From Undibacterium hunanense (lineage in GTDB: Bacteria; Pseudomonadota; Gammaproteobacteria; Burkholderiales; Burkholderiaceae_D), in contig NZ_JACOGF010000010.1 of NCBI RefSeq assembly GCF_014284335.1, forward strand, positions 124,001-188,000: DNA of 64,000 bases, written 5' to 3'. The notes under the pieces were generated by a model. That model saw only the letters and a list, made by a program, of their open reading frames with translations. It had not been told where the DNA came from and did not search any database. Positions 27,290-36,219 of the stretch are shown here, in pieces. The stretch's first letter is position 1. Each line of letters starts with the position of its first letter. A program made the position numbers and the translations under genes.

Positions 27290-27718
27290 TCATTTCAGGA
27301 ATTGTTCATTCCCGACCATACCGATCTTGGTCACACCCAGACGCTGCGCTGCTGCCATCACTGCGGCTACCGATTTATACGGTACCACAGCCACCGGACG
27401 CAAATGCACCTCTGGCTGATCTGGCGATGTTGCTACTGCCTGCAGCTTGACTTCCAGTTCATTCTGGTTGACTGCCACACCATCCCACAATACCGTACCG
27501 TCAAAGTCCACGTCGATATTCACGACGACAGGCTCTTTCAGTTGCTGTGGCGGCGTGCCTGTCGGCATGTTCAGATTGATCGCATGGTTCTGGATAGGAA
27601 TGGTAATAATCAACATAATGATCAATACCAGCATGACGTCAATCAATGGCGTCATGTTCATTTCTATCATTACTTCCGGATCAGCCGAAGCACCGCCGGA
27701 ACCTATTTGCATACCCAT
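27290..27718 (-). CDS. exbD: ExbD-family proton-channel protein, second copy
   Basis: 142 residues, ExbD/TolR family: a short cytoplasmic N-terminus, one membrane helix and a periplasmic domain. The proton-carrying aspartate is kept in NMTPLIDVMLVLIIMLIIT. Start at 27718 follows AAGGAAG with a 4-base gap. It differs clearly from the first ExbD at 27979-28413 (for example NQNELEVKLQAVATSPDQPE against DDLFEKLKVEAVKVPQPELH), so this is an old duplication and not a recent copy. A 260-base gap with an inverted repeat separates the two. The tonB-exbB-exbD1-exbD2 order matches that of Xanthomonas campestris. Confidence 0.93.
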   Translation of the reverse strand: MGMQIGSGGASADPEVMIEMNMTPLIDVMLVLIIMLIITIPIQNHAINLNMPTGTPPQQLKEPVVVNIDVDFDGTVLWDGVAVNQNELEVKLQAVATSPDQPEVHLRPVAVVPYKSVAAVMAAAQRLGVTKIGMVGNEQFLK

Positions 27719-27805
27719 AATGCTTCCTTTATGAATCACTTATTCACATCACGAATGATTCGGAATCTGAATAAAAAATCAAACTTCAAGACCTGAAATC
27801 TTTAC

Positions 27806-27926
27806 CACAGAGACACAGAGTCACAGAGGAAAAACAAGAGATGAGAATCAGATTACTTGACAGTATTCGCTTCTCTCTTCTCTATCTTCTCCAGAATTTC
27901 TCTTTGCCCTTCTCTGTGTCTCTGTG
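27806..27926. repeat. Inverted pair of a 15-bp CACAGAGACACAGAG repeat
   Basis: CACAGAGACACAGAG at 27806-27820 and its exact reverse complement at 27912-27926 flank a 91-base, pyrimidine-rich centre, between exbD2 and exbD1. The same 15-mer occurs again, in the CTCTGTG orientation, at 58481-58495 between cobD and btuF. It therefore looks like a dispersed element placed in operon gaps. Confidence 0.75.
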
Positions 27927-27978
27927 TTGAGAGGTCTCAGGCCTTTATCGAATTGCTTGTAGTTCCGCTTGGTTCCGC

Positions 27979-28413
27979 TTAATTACGTGCAGGCGGTTCA
28001 ATCACGAAGCCTACCTTGGCGATACCTGCCCGCTGTGCTGTCAAGATGCTCTTGCCAATAAATTCATAGCGGGTGTTCTGATCACCACGGATGTGCAACT
28101 CAGGTTGCGGTACCTTCACCGCTTCCACTTTCAATTTCTCAAACAGATCATCCGTGCCACCCAGTGGACGCATGCTGCCGTTCCAGTACAGGTCACCATC
28201 CTTGTTCACGGACAAGGTGATGTTTTCCGGTTTGGTCTTGTAAATGACGTTTGTTTCTGCCGGCAGTTTGAGCTTGACCGTATCTGTAATCACCGGGGTG
28301 GTGATCAGGAAGATGATCAGCAAAACCAGCATGACGTCGACCAGCGGGGTGGTGTTGATGGTGCTGTTGACTTCGTCTTCGCCATCACCATCATTGCCAA
28401 TTGCCATTGCCAT
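27979..28413 (-). CDS. exbD: ExbD-family proton-channel protein, first copy
   Basis: 144 residues. Conserved membrane aspartate in NTTPLVDVMLVLLIIFLITT, followed by a periplasmic domain ending RAGIAKVGFVIEPPARN. With ExbB it forms the inner-membrane proton channel that powers TonB. Start 28413 (MAMAIGND) is chosen because AGAGAA lies 6 bases upstream; a longer frame to 28437 exists. A 180-base gap containing a dispersed repeat separates it from exbB. Confidence 0.94.
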   Translation of the reverse strand: MAMAIGNDGDGEDEVNSTINTTPLVDVMLVLLIIFLITTPVITDTVKLKLPAETNVIYKTKPENITLSVNKDGDLYWNGSMRPLGGTDDLFEKLKVEAVKVPQPELHIRGDQNTRYEFIGKSILTAQRAGIAKVGFVIEPPARN

Positions 28414-28479
28414 AATGTGTTCTCTTTCAGATTTCACGCCGGACTATTCTCATAGCCCGGCCAAATGCTTTTGCAGAAG

Positions 28480-28582
28480 TGCTGAGGAAGCGTAGCGAGC
28501 GGCGCTAGTTTTAGTTAAGAAGCGCAACCGTACGCAGGTACGGTGAGCATCGCAGACTAAAAATCGCGTCGCGCAGTAGCTT
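28480..28582 (-). repeat. Dispersed ~100-bp repeat, copy A
   Basis: On the minus strand this reads CTACTGCGCGACGCGATTTT, then GATGCTCACCGTACC and CGTACGGTTGCGCTTCTTAA, then CGCCGCTCGCTACGCTT. The same order of strings, with a few changes, is found on the plus strand at 47339-47440. The core is a hairpin (ACCGTAC-N4-GTACGGT, 28527-28544). It lies between exbB and exbD1. Confidence 0.8.
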
Positions 28583-28592
28583 CATCAGTGCT

Positions 28593-29474
28593 TCATTTTT
28601 TTGCTGCTGTTTTGCCCATGTTACCGGACAATACTACAGAGTGCAGGTCAGCGGAGAACGCACGGACTTCTTCCATGGCGCTCTTGTTGCGACGTACCAG
28701 GAAGTTGTAACCCAGAACCGCAGGAACAGCTACTGCCAGACCGATCGCCGTCATGATCAGCGCTTCACCCACTGGGCCCGCTACTTTGTCGATCGATGCC
28801 TGACCGGACATACCGATGGCTGTCAGCGCATGGTAAATACCCCATACTGTACCGAACAGACCAACGAACGGTGCTGTAGAACCCACTGTCGCCAGGAAGG
28901 CCAGACCATCTTGCAGACGGCTTTGAACTTTATCAACAGCGCGCTGGATGGACATGGATACCCAGGTATTCAAGTCGATTTGTTCCAGCAGTGCGCCTTC
29001 ATGGTGTTCTGTGGCTTTGATGCCAGAGTCAGCGATGAAGCGGAATGGGCTGCCTTCTTTCAGGGAAGAAGCACCTGCTTGTACAGAGGCTGCTTTCCAG
29101 AATTTGGCACGGGCATCGGTTGCCTGGCCAGACAGTTTGACCTGGTCGATGATTTTGGTGATGAGGATGTACCAGCTGCCCATGGACATGATGACCATGA
29201 TGATCAGTGTGCCTTTGGCGACGAAGTCACCAGTTTTCCAGAGTGCGTCGAGACCGTATGGGTTTTCAACCATTTCTTTGGCTGGAGCAGCAGCTGCAGG
29301 AGCGCCAGCATCCGCTGGGGCAGGTGCTGGCGCAGCAGCGTCAGCGGCAGGGGCGGCAGCTGGTGCAGAAGCAGCAGCGGAGGCGGATTCCTGTGCGGAT
29401 ACAGGTGCGACGGCAACAGCGGCTGTCAGGGCCAGGAGGGTGGCAGCCAGGAATGCGGAGAAACGGGTTTTCAT
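28593..29474 (-). CDS. exbB: ExbB/TolQ-family channel protein with Ala/Pro-rich N-terminal extension
   Basis: 293 residues, longer than E. coli ExbB. A cleavable-type signal (FSAFLAATLLALTAAVAVAP, VSA-QES) is followed by about 45 residues of almost pure Ala/Pro/Asp. The MotA/TolQ/ExbB channel domain then begins at about residue 75 (WKTGDFVAKGTLIIMVIMSM) and includes LAFLATVGSTAPFVGLFGTV and GEALIMTAIGLAVAVPAVLG, both strongly conserved pore strings. The extension should lie in the periplasm. Start 29474 follows AAGGAAG with a 7-base gap; the longer frame starts at 29495. Second gene after tonB. Confidence 0.94.
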   Translation of the reverse strand: MKTRFSAFLAATLLALTAAVAVAPVSAQESASAAASAPAAAPAADAAAPAPAPADAGAPAAAAPAKEMVENPYGLDALWKTGDFVAKGTLIIMVIMSMGSWYILITKIIDQVKLSGQATDARAKFWKAASVQAGASSLKEGSPFRFIADSGIKATEHHEGALLEQIDLNTWVSMSIQRAVDKVQSRLQDGLAFLATVGSTAPFVGLFGTVWGIYHALTAIGMSGQASIDKVAGPVGEALIMTAIGLAVAVPAVLGYNFLVRRNKSAMEEVRAFSADLHSVVLSGNMGKTAAKK

Positions 29475-29629
29475 TGAGGTGCTTCCTTTTAACAAAATAA
29501 GGTTGGTGTTGCTTACTGCTGTTTTTATGTGGAACTTGGTTTATTTGTTACGACTACTATTTTCTTGCTATCTCTTGCATGGGTAGAGCAGACTGACCAA
29601 ACGACGGGGGTCTGCTCTTGCCTGAAATC

Positions 29630-30301
29630 TTACTCCAGCTTCCAGACGTACTGGACTTTGGTCCAGGTCTGTTGCGGTTTGCCATCGACGGTACCTGGCT
29701 TGTTTTTGCAGGAACCAGACATCAATTGCGAACGAACTGCATTGTCGAGACCACGGAAGCCACTGGACTTGTCGATCTTGACGTCTGCAACGGAGCCATC
29801 GGCACCGATCAGAACGGACAACTGGACAGTACCGGTTTCTTCATTACGCAACGAAGCACGCGGGTATTCCGGTTTGCAACCACCGACGTTGAAGTCGATC
29901 ACACCAGGAACTGTTACCGGACCGGTGGACTTGGCTTCAGCAACTGGGGCTGGCTGGGCCGGACCCTTTGGCATGACCGGATTCTCTGGCTTGACGTTGG
30001 ACACGGCAGAGATGGTCGGCTGTTGCTGTACTGGCTGCTGCACCTGAACTTCCGGTGGCGGAATGAACGGTGGTGGCGGTGCCAGCAGTTTCGGTGGCGG
30101 CGGTGGTGGCGTATCCGGTGGTGGTGGCGGTGGTTTCACCTCTTCCACGATCTTCGTTTCCAGCGGCTTGATGACCACTTCCATGGCCTTGCGCGCCAGG
30201 CCCGATACCAGTGCATATACCACCAGCACGTGAAATAATATGACCAGCCCTAATCCGATAAATTTCTTTCCCGGCTCTTGCTGGCGATTTGAAAAATCCA
30301 T
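29630..30301 (-). CDS. tonB: TonB energy transducer
   Basis: 223 residues: a cytoplasmic tip, one membrane helix (FIGLGLVILFHVLVVYALVS, with the conserved His facing ExbB/ExbD), a proline-rich spacer (KPPPPPPDTPPPPPPK and following), then a C-terminal domain that contacts the TonB box of outer-membrane receptors (YPRASLRNEETGTVQLSVLI ... WTKVQYVWKLE). A strong GGAGGAG binding site precedes the ATG. Head of the operon tonB-exbB-exbD-exbD-TPR. The stand-alone protein at 5002-5337 shares its C-terminal domain type, including two cysteines (GCKPEYP, SGSCKNKPG). Confidence 0.96.
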   Translation of the reverse strand: MDFSNRQQEPGKKFIGLGLVILFHVLVVYALVSGLARKAMEVVIKPLETKIVEEVKPPPPPPDTPPPPPPKLLAPPPPFIPPPEVQVQQPVQQQPTISAVSNVKPENPVMPKGPAQPAPVAEAKSTGPVTVPGVIDFNVGGCKPEYPRASLRNEETGTVQLSVLIGADGSVADVKIDKSSGFRGLDNAVRSQLMSGSCKNKPGTVDGKPQQTWTKVQYVWKLE

Positions 30302-31512
30302 TCCTGCTCCTCCACTACCACAAGGTCTACTGTTTGACGCGAGTCAAAACAACTCAAACAAAAAAGTGATTATAAATGCTGTGTATCAATAAAACGCCAT
30401 ACTGACTTAAAACCGCTTATAAATTCATAAGCGGCAGGCTCACCAAAATATAAATCGCGTTTTAACCTAAAACTGACTTATTTAATTTTGCCAGCAGCCA
30501 TTTTTTGACATCTTCTAAAGCCAAACTGGTCCGACCAGTTATTGACCAAGTAATAAATCTTAATCAATCTATTAAGCCATTTACTTATTCAACACGCCAT
30601 TCAACACTATTTAACGATGCAGCATAAGCTTATTACGATGCGGCATGGACTTATAACATCACAACATAAGCCCGCAACATCACCTCATTAAATAATAAAT
30701 TCGTGGTGAATGCGGTGAATAAGAAAGATTATTCTTTTTATTATTCAAACAATTTCCAGCAAAACTGCGCGGCAATTATGCCTGCTCTTCTTGCTAATTC
30801 GCTTCATTTTTTAAAATGAAAACGATTTTGCAATAACGGGGAAAAATGAAAATTTACCCGTCAAAAAATTTTCCGAAGGCGCATAAAACCACTTATGCCG
30901 AGAAACTGTCAAGCGCTTTACCAATTCGTCGGGCAAAAAAACAACATGGCGCATTTTGCCAAAAAATTCCTCATATAGGAAACCTAATTTCTTGTGCTAT
31001 GCAGCATAAAAATGGTGCGAGCCAGTTTACAGACTGCGCTCTCCATCGATAAATTTGCCTGCGACGTTACGCACCAAAATTAAATTTTTTTTGGCATGTT
31101 TTTTGCGATCAAAACTACCTAAAGTTGTGTCAGCAGTTTTCATTTTCATTACGCACAGCAACATGACTCTACTCAAAATGGTGCATTTTTTTAACTCTTT
31201 GAGCGTAATCAAGCCCCGTTGAAAGGATATTGCCCATTTATGGTGCCGCACTTGAAATAAAAATTTTCGCGACATGCGCCTGAGCAGGAAGACTTACGTT
31301 ATGGTTACGGCTTTTTAAACCTTTCCACCCTACCAGGGATAAGTAGAAACAATGCAGTGCAAGCTGTCCTGAACCTGTGATGTCGGCACTACTGAGACAT
31401 CCACATGCGCAGAGGCAAACACCGATATGTTTCACGATCATAACGATATCCGGAAAACGGATAAGTGATCGCTACCTCCCTGGAAATGAATGTCGAATAA
31501 GAGGTATGTGAT
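30302..31512. other. 1.2-kb AT-rich intergenic region between tonB and the peptide-importer genes
   Basis: Divergent control region. Near tonB: a dyad TTTGAC-GCGA-GTCAAA (30333-30348) and a hairpin CCGCTTAT-N6-ATAAGCGG (30413-30434), both possible operators; I could not find a convincing Fur box. A 68-codon plus frame (30846-31052) has a poor start and no recognisable product and is not called. A candidate sigma-54 promoter lies at 31092-31107, with GGTGC half-sites around it. The last 395 bases would be an untranslated leader of the importer operon. Confidence 0.6.
31092..31107 (+). promoter_or_regulatory. Candidate sigma-54 promoter of the peptide importer operon
   Basis: TGGCAT-N5-TTGCG with GG (31093-31094) and GC (31105-31106) separated by exactly 10 bases, the required -24/-12 geometry. 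Upstream, TGGTGCG (31013-31019) and CGCACCA (31070-31076) form an inverted pair of GGTGC half-sites like those of NtrC, though more widely spaced than the standard site; another TGGTGCA lies downstream at 31179. Predicted start is about 31118, giving a leader of about 395 bases to the gene at 31513. Confidence 0.55.
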
Positions 31513-33297
31513 ATGCCAGACCCAGTCAAGAATTTGTGTTCTGCCCTTGCTTTGTTTTTCGCTGCAACTGTCGCACCATCTGTGCAGGCAGCTAATCCAG
31601 CAGATGCAGGCAAGATAGTCAGGCAAGCTTTTGAAGCAGCCGATGATGGCTTCGACATGGCGAAAACACAAAATTTTTACTCTGGCTGGGTCAGTGAAGC
31701 GATCTTCGAGCCGCTGCTCAGTTATGACTATCTGTCACGCCCTGCCCGCCTCATACCATTGACAGCCGAAGCCATGCCCGAAATCAGCGACCAGGGCAAA
31801 GTGTTCGTGTTCAAGATCAAGTCTGGCATTTTCTTTTCGCCCGACCCCGCCTTCAAGGACAAGAAACATGAATTGACCGCGCAAGATTACGTGTACACCT
31901 TTAAACGCTTGCTCGATCCGGTCAACCGTTCACCGAACGCCAGTTTTATCGAAGGCAAGATAGTTGGTCTCGACGATGTCGCCGCAAAAGCCAAGAAGAC
32001 AGGCAAGTTTGATTACGACACCCCCGTCGCCGGCCTGAAGGCAATCGACAAATATACGTTGCGGGTTGAACTGAAGGCAACCGATTACAACTTCCTGTAC
32101 GTGGTTGCCTATGGTGGCTTTGGTGCCGTGGCCCGCGAAGTCATCGAAGCCTACGGCGACCAGACCGGCCTGCATCCCGTGGGTACCGGCCCCTATATGG
32201 TAGAAAAATATATGCCGCGCAGCAAAATTCTGCTGACGGCCAATCCTGAATTTCGTGGATACATCTGGGATTTCAAATCAACCGGCAGCGCCCGTGACGA
32301 AGAGATCGTCAAGCAGATGAAGGGCAAGAAAATGCCTCAGGTCGGCAAGGTCGATATCAGCATCATAGAAGAAGAACAATCACGCTGGCTGGCATTTCAG
32401 GACAAGCAACTGGATATCGACAAGCTGCCACAAAGTGCTGCGACCGCTGCACTGGATGGCGCAGCACTGAAACCAGAATTGAAGGCCCAGGGCATCAAGA
32501 TGGACAGGGTGACGGATGCCGGTATCGTTTTCACGATTTTCAATATGCGTGACCCGGTCGTCGGTGGCTATACCAAGGAAAAAATTGCCCTGCGCCGCGC
32601 CGTAGGCATGGCCTACAGTTATGAAGATGAGATTACCCAGATGCGTCTGGGACAGGCTGTGCGATCAGAGATGATCATCCCCAAAGATGTAGTCGGCTAT
32701 GACCCGGCTTACCGCAGTAGCCTGGCCTATGACATCAGCCTGGCAAATAAACTGCTCGACCATTTCGGCTACAAACGTGGTCCTGATGGTTACAGAAACA
32801 ATCCCGACGGTAGTTCACTCACTCTTAAAAAAACCGTGGAACCGGCTGCCATCTACAAGGTACAGTCAGAAATCTATAAACGTGGGCTGGACCGTATTGG
32901 TATTCGCATAGAATTCCCGGTCAGTAATTTCGCTGACAATCTGAAAGCTGCATCTGCCTGCAAATTAAACATGTGGGGCGGTGCCTGGAATGCCGACTTC
33001 CCTGATGGCGAAAACTTCCTGCAATTGCTGTACGGCCCCAAAGCCGGCGCTGGCAACCACGCCTGCTATGAATCACCTGCCTATGATGCACTGTTCCGCA
33101 AAGCGGTATCCCTGCCGCTGGGTGAAGAGCGCAATAAAGTATACGCACAGATGAATCGCCAGGTGGAAGCCGATACACCCTGGATCGTACATACATCACG
33201 CATCCGCAGCTGGCTGTATCGCCCGTGGATTGTGGGTTACAAAAAACACCCGATATTACATTCCGACTGGGCTTTCATTGATGTCGAAAAACATTAA
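31513..33297 (+). CDS. Peptide-type ABC transporter substrate-binding protein (SBP family 5), first copy
   Basis: 594 residues with a signal peptide (LCSALALFFAATVAPSVQAA). It has the large bilobed family 5 fold (DppA/OppA type); landmarks are IFEPLLSYDYLSRPARLIPL, LTAQDYVYTFKRLLDP, PVGTGPYMVEKY and YKKHPILHSDWAFIDV at the end. AAGAGG precedes the start. First gene of an importer operon (two binding proteins, two permeases, one double ATPase). It likely binds peptides or peptide-like compounds in the periplasm. It is a diverged paralogue of the next gene. Confidence 0.92.
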   Translation: MPDPVKNLCSALALFFAATVAPSVQAANPADAGKIVRQAFEAADDGFDMAKTQNFYSGWVSEAIFEPLLSYDYLSRPARLIPLTAEAMPEISDQGKVFVFKIKSGIFFSPDPAFKDKKHELTAQDYVYTFKRLLDPVNRSPNASFIEGKIVGLDDVAAKAKKTGKFDYDTPVAGLKAIDKYTLRVELKATDYNFLYVVAYGGFGAVAREVIEAYGDQTGLHPVGTGPYMVEKYMPRSKILLTANPEFRGYIWDFKSTGSARDEEIVKQMKGKKMPQVGKVDISIIEEEQSRWLAFQDKQLDIDKLPQSAATAALDGAALKPELKAQGIKMDRVTDAGIVFTIFNMRDPVVGGYTKEKIALRRAVGMAYSYEDEITQMRLGQAVRSEMIIPKDVVGYDPAYRSSLAYDISLANKLLDHFGYKRGPDGYRNNPDGSSLTLKKTVEPAAIYKVQSEIYKRGLDRIGIRIEFPVSNFADNLKAASACKLNMWGGAWNADFPDGENFLQLLYGPKAGAGNHACYESPAYDALFRKAVSLPLGEERNKVYAQMNRQVEADTPWIVHTSRIRSWLYRPWIVGYKKHPILHSDWAFIDVEKH

Positions 33298-33373
33298 GAA
33301 CCTGTTTACTGTCTTTCAAGTCCGTCATCACCATTAGCCATCACACCGTTTTACCAAGCAGGAGAATCTGTCT

Positions 33374-35221
33374 ATGAAGTTACCTCATCCGTTTCAGCGC
33401 GACAAATCAGCGCGCACGCTAAGCAGAACGGGCATGGCATTGTGCCTTGCCCTGGCTGGCCTCATCTCATCTGCCCTGCCCTTGCAGGCACTTGCCGCCA
33501 AGCCCGAGTTTGCTGATCCGGATAAAGTATTAAGGACCATCTTCCCCGTTGCAGAAACCGGTTTTGACCCTGCGGCAACCCGTGACTTATATTCAAACGC
33601 CATCAATGAAGCGATTTTTGAACGTCTGTTCACCTATGATTACCTGGCCAGCCCCGCAAAAATCATTCCTGAAGCAGCGGAAAGCATGCCTGAGATTTCT
33701 GCGGACGGCAAAACCTACACCATCAAGTTAAAAAAAGGCATTTACTTCACACCGGACGCGGCTTTCAATGGAAAAAAACGTGAGCTGACGGTCGATGATT
33801 ATGTGTATTCCTTCAAGCGCATCATGGATCCGAAAATCGCCTCCAGCCATGTATGGCTGTTAGAGGACAAGATCACAGGTCTGGATCAACTGGCTGCGCA
33901 GGCAAAAAAATCTGGCAAGTTCGATTACTCTGCCAAAGTGCCCGGCCTGGAAGTCATCGACAAATATACCCTGCGCATCCATCTGACCCGCCCGGACTTT
34001 AACCTGCCCATGATATTGGCCTACACCGCCATGTCCGCCGTAGCACGTGAGGTCATAGAAAAATACCAGGACGTGCAGGGTGCTGCCATGGCAAACCCGG
34101 TAGGTACCGGCGCTTTCAAACTGATTGAATGGGTGCGCGGATCAAAAATGGTGCTGGATGCGAATCCGGATTATCACACCAATATATGGGATTTCCAGCC
34201 CAGTTCCGACCCGAATGACCAAAAGATCATCGCGGCGATGAAAGGCAAGCGCATGCCGCAAATTGGGCGCGTCATCGTCAATGTGATACTGGAAGACCAA
34301 TCTCGCCTGCTGGCATTCCAGAAAGATGAAATTGATTTGTTCCAGCTCTATGGCGGCCTGGCACCTCAAGTGCTGAACGGCCCGGATTTGAAACCTGAAC
34401 TTGTCAAACGTGGCATACAGATGTCACGCATCGTTGACCCCGAACTGACTGTCTACTACTGGAATATGCAAGACCCGGTCTTTGGTGGCTTGAGCAAGGA
34501 AAAGATCGCCCTGCGTCGCGCAATGGCCATGGCACATAATGTGGAAGAAGAAATACGCATCGTCGACAATGGTCATGCGATACCGCTGCAATATCCCATT
34601 CCGCCTGGCGTGGTGGGACATGATCCGAATTACAAGAGCAGCATCCAGTACAACCCTGCCGCCGCCAATGCCTTGCTGGACAAATTCGGCTACAAAAAAG
34701 ACAAGGATGGTTACCGCACCATGCCCGATGGCAGTCCGCTAGAGATTGTCCACACTGCCCAGACCGAATCACGTGGCCATTTGCAGGCCGAGGTCTGGAA
34801 AAAATCCTATGACGGCATAGGCATCAGGATGCGCGCTGAATTCCGCCCTTTTGCTGAAATCCTGAAAGCAGAAAAGCAATGTCAGTTAATGCAGCGCATT
34901 TCACCCTGGATAGCCGATTACCCGGACGGTGACAACTTCATGCAATTGTTTTACGGTAAAAACATACACATGAATAATAATGGCTGCGTCACAATCCCTG
35001 AATATGACAAACTGTATGAACAATCACAAAAACTGGCACCAGGGCCGGAGCGTGATCTGCTGTACCACAAGATGACACGCATCATGGAACTGTATGCTGC
35101 CCAACGTCTGGGGTATGCCCGCCACCGCATGATGCTGGCACAACCACGCGTAGTAGGTTACAAAAAGCACCCCATCATGCATATAGAGTGGATGCAGATT
35201 GACATCGACCAAAATAAATAA
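33374..35221 (+). CDS. Peptide-type ABC transporter substrate-binding protein (SBP family 5), second copy
   Basis: 615 residues with a signal peptide (GMALCLALAGLISSALPLQA, LAA-KPEF). Same architecture as the preceding gene: IFERLFTYDYLASPAKIIPE, LTVDDYVYSFKRIMDP, NPVGTGAFKLIEWVRGSKMV and a final KKHPIMHIEWMQIDIDQ. Good binding site (CAGGAG). Pocket regions differ from the first copy, so the shared permease may accept ligands from two receptors of different specificity (inference). Confidence 0.93.
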   Translation: MKLPHPFQRDKSARTLSRTGMALCLALAGLISSALPLQALAAKPEFADPDKVLRTIFPVAETGFDPAATRDLYSNAINEAIFERLFTYDYLASPAKIIPEAAESMPEISADGKTYTIKLKKGIYFTPDAAFNGKKRELTVDDYVYSFKRIMDPKIASSHVWLLEDKITGLDQLAAQAKKSGKFDYSAKVPGLEVIDKYTLRIHLTRPDFNLPMILAYTAMSAVAREVIEKYQDVQGAAMANPVGTGAFKLIEWVRGSKMVLDANPDYHTNIWDFQPSSDPNDQKIIAAMKGKRMPQIGRVIVNVILEDQSRLLAFQKDEIDLFQLYGGLAPQVLNGPDLKPELVKRGIQMSRIVDPELTVYYWNMQDPVFGGLSKEKIALRRAMAMAHNVEEEIRIVDNGHAIPLQYPIPPGVVGHDPNYKSSIQYNPAAANALLDKFGYKKDKDGYRTMPDGSPLEIVHTAQTESRGHLQAEVWKKSYDGIGIRMRAEFRPFAEILKAEKQCQLMQRISPWIADYPDGDNFMQLFYGKNIHMNNNGCVTIPEYDKLYEQSQKLAPGPERDLLYHKMTRIMELYAAQRLGYARHRMMLAQPRVVGYKKHPIMHIEWMQIDIDQNK

Positions 35222-35271
35222 ACAAAAAATGAGCCGCAGACTAACTGAAATTTGAAAACCGAAAGACAAAC

Positions 35272-36210
35272 ATGACCGCTTATATTCTGCGCCGCTTATG
35301 GCAGATGGCACCAACGATGCTGGGTGTCATCCTGCTGGTGTTTTTCCTGTTTAACTGGGTGGGTGGCGACCCCGCCTACATCCTTGCTGGCAAGATGTCG
35401 AATGCCGAACAGATTGCCAATATCCGTACCCAACTGGGCATAGACCAGCCCTATTACGTGCAGTTGTGGATTTTCATTAAACAGATCGTCACCTTCAACT
35501 TCGGCAATAGCTGGAGTACCGGTGAAGCCGTATCGTCCATCATAGGCACACGCTTAGGGCCTTCGCTAACAGTGCTGATACCGCTGACCATCATCGAAAC
35601 CCTGATCGCGATTGCGCTGGCGCTGGCAATTGCCTTCAAGCGTGGCTCGCTGACAGACCGTGGCGTGATGATCGCCTGTACCGTTGGTATGTCGGTCAGT
35701 ATCCTGGTCTACATCATCGTTGGTCAGTATTTCTTTGCTTATAAACTGGGCATGTTCCCGGTACAGGGCTGGGGTAATCATTTCGCCGAAAACCTGTTCA
35801 AGTATTCCGCACTGCCTATCCTGATTGCCCTGGCCGTGGGCGTGGCACCAAATCTGCGCCTGTTCCGCACCTTTGTGCTGGATGAAGTGAACCAGGATTA
35901 TGTGCGTACCGCCCGCGCCAAAGGCGTGACCGAAAGCCGCGTGAAATGGGTGCATGTCTTGCGCAATGCATCGATACCCATCATCACCCACGTCATGTCC
36001 AACCTGCCAGCCTTGCTGATTGGTGCCTTCCTGATTGAGCGTTTCTTTTCGATTCCCGGCATAGGCCGCGAAGTGATCCTGGCAGTGGAACGCAGTGACT
36101 TCCCCGTGATTAAAGCCATCACCGTCTATGTTGCTGCCGCCACCATGTTCTTTAATTTGTTGACCGATCTGTTGTACCAGGCGGTTGATCCACGCGTACA
36201 GTTGAAATAA
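35272..36210 (+). CDS. ABC transporter permease, DppB/OppB type
   Basis: 312 residues with six predicted helices. The start MTAYILRRLWQMAPTMLGVI is typical. The EAA loop for ATPase contact reads DYVRTARAKGVTESRVKWVH, and the C-terminus (DLLYQAVDPRVQLK) is that of the DppB family. Forms a heterodimer with the next permease. Only a weak binding site (GAAAG) is seen. Confidence 0.95.
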   Translation: MTAYILRRLWQMAPTMLGVILLVFFLFNWVGGDPAYILAGKMSNAEQIANIRTQLGIDQPYYVQLWIFIKQIVTFNFGNSWSTGEAVSSIIGTRLGPSLTVLIPLTIIETLIAIALALAIAFKRGSLTDRGVMIACTVGMSVSILVYIIVGQYFFAYKLGMFPVQGWGNHFAENLFKYSALPILIALAVGVAPNLRLFRTFVLDEVNQDYVRTARAKGVTESRVKWVHVLRNASIPIITHVMSNLPALLIGAFLIERFFSIPGIGREVILAVERSDFPVIKAITVYVAAATMFFNLLTDLLYQAVDPRVQLK

Positions 36211-36219
36211 GGATCATTC

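Noticed and set aside
30302..30430. Possible Fur box upstream of tonB
   Set aside because: I looked for a GATAATGATTATCATTATC-like site and found only an unrelated TTTGAC dyad and a hairpin.
30846..31052. 68-codon plus frame in the tonB/importer gap
   Set aside because: Composition looks random for AT-rich DNA, with no signal peptide, domain or operon partner.
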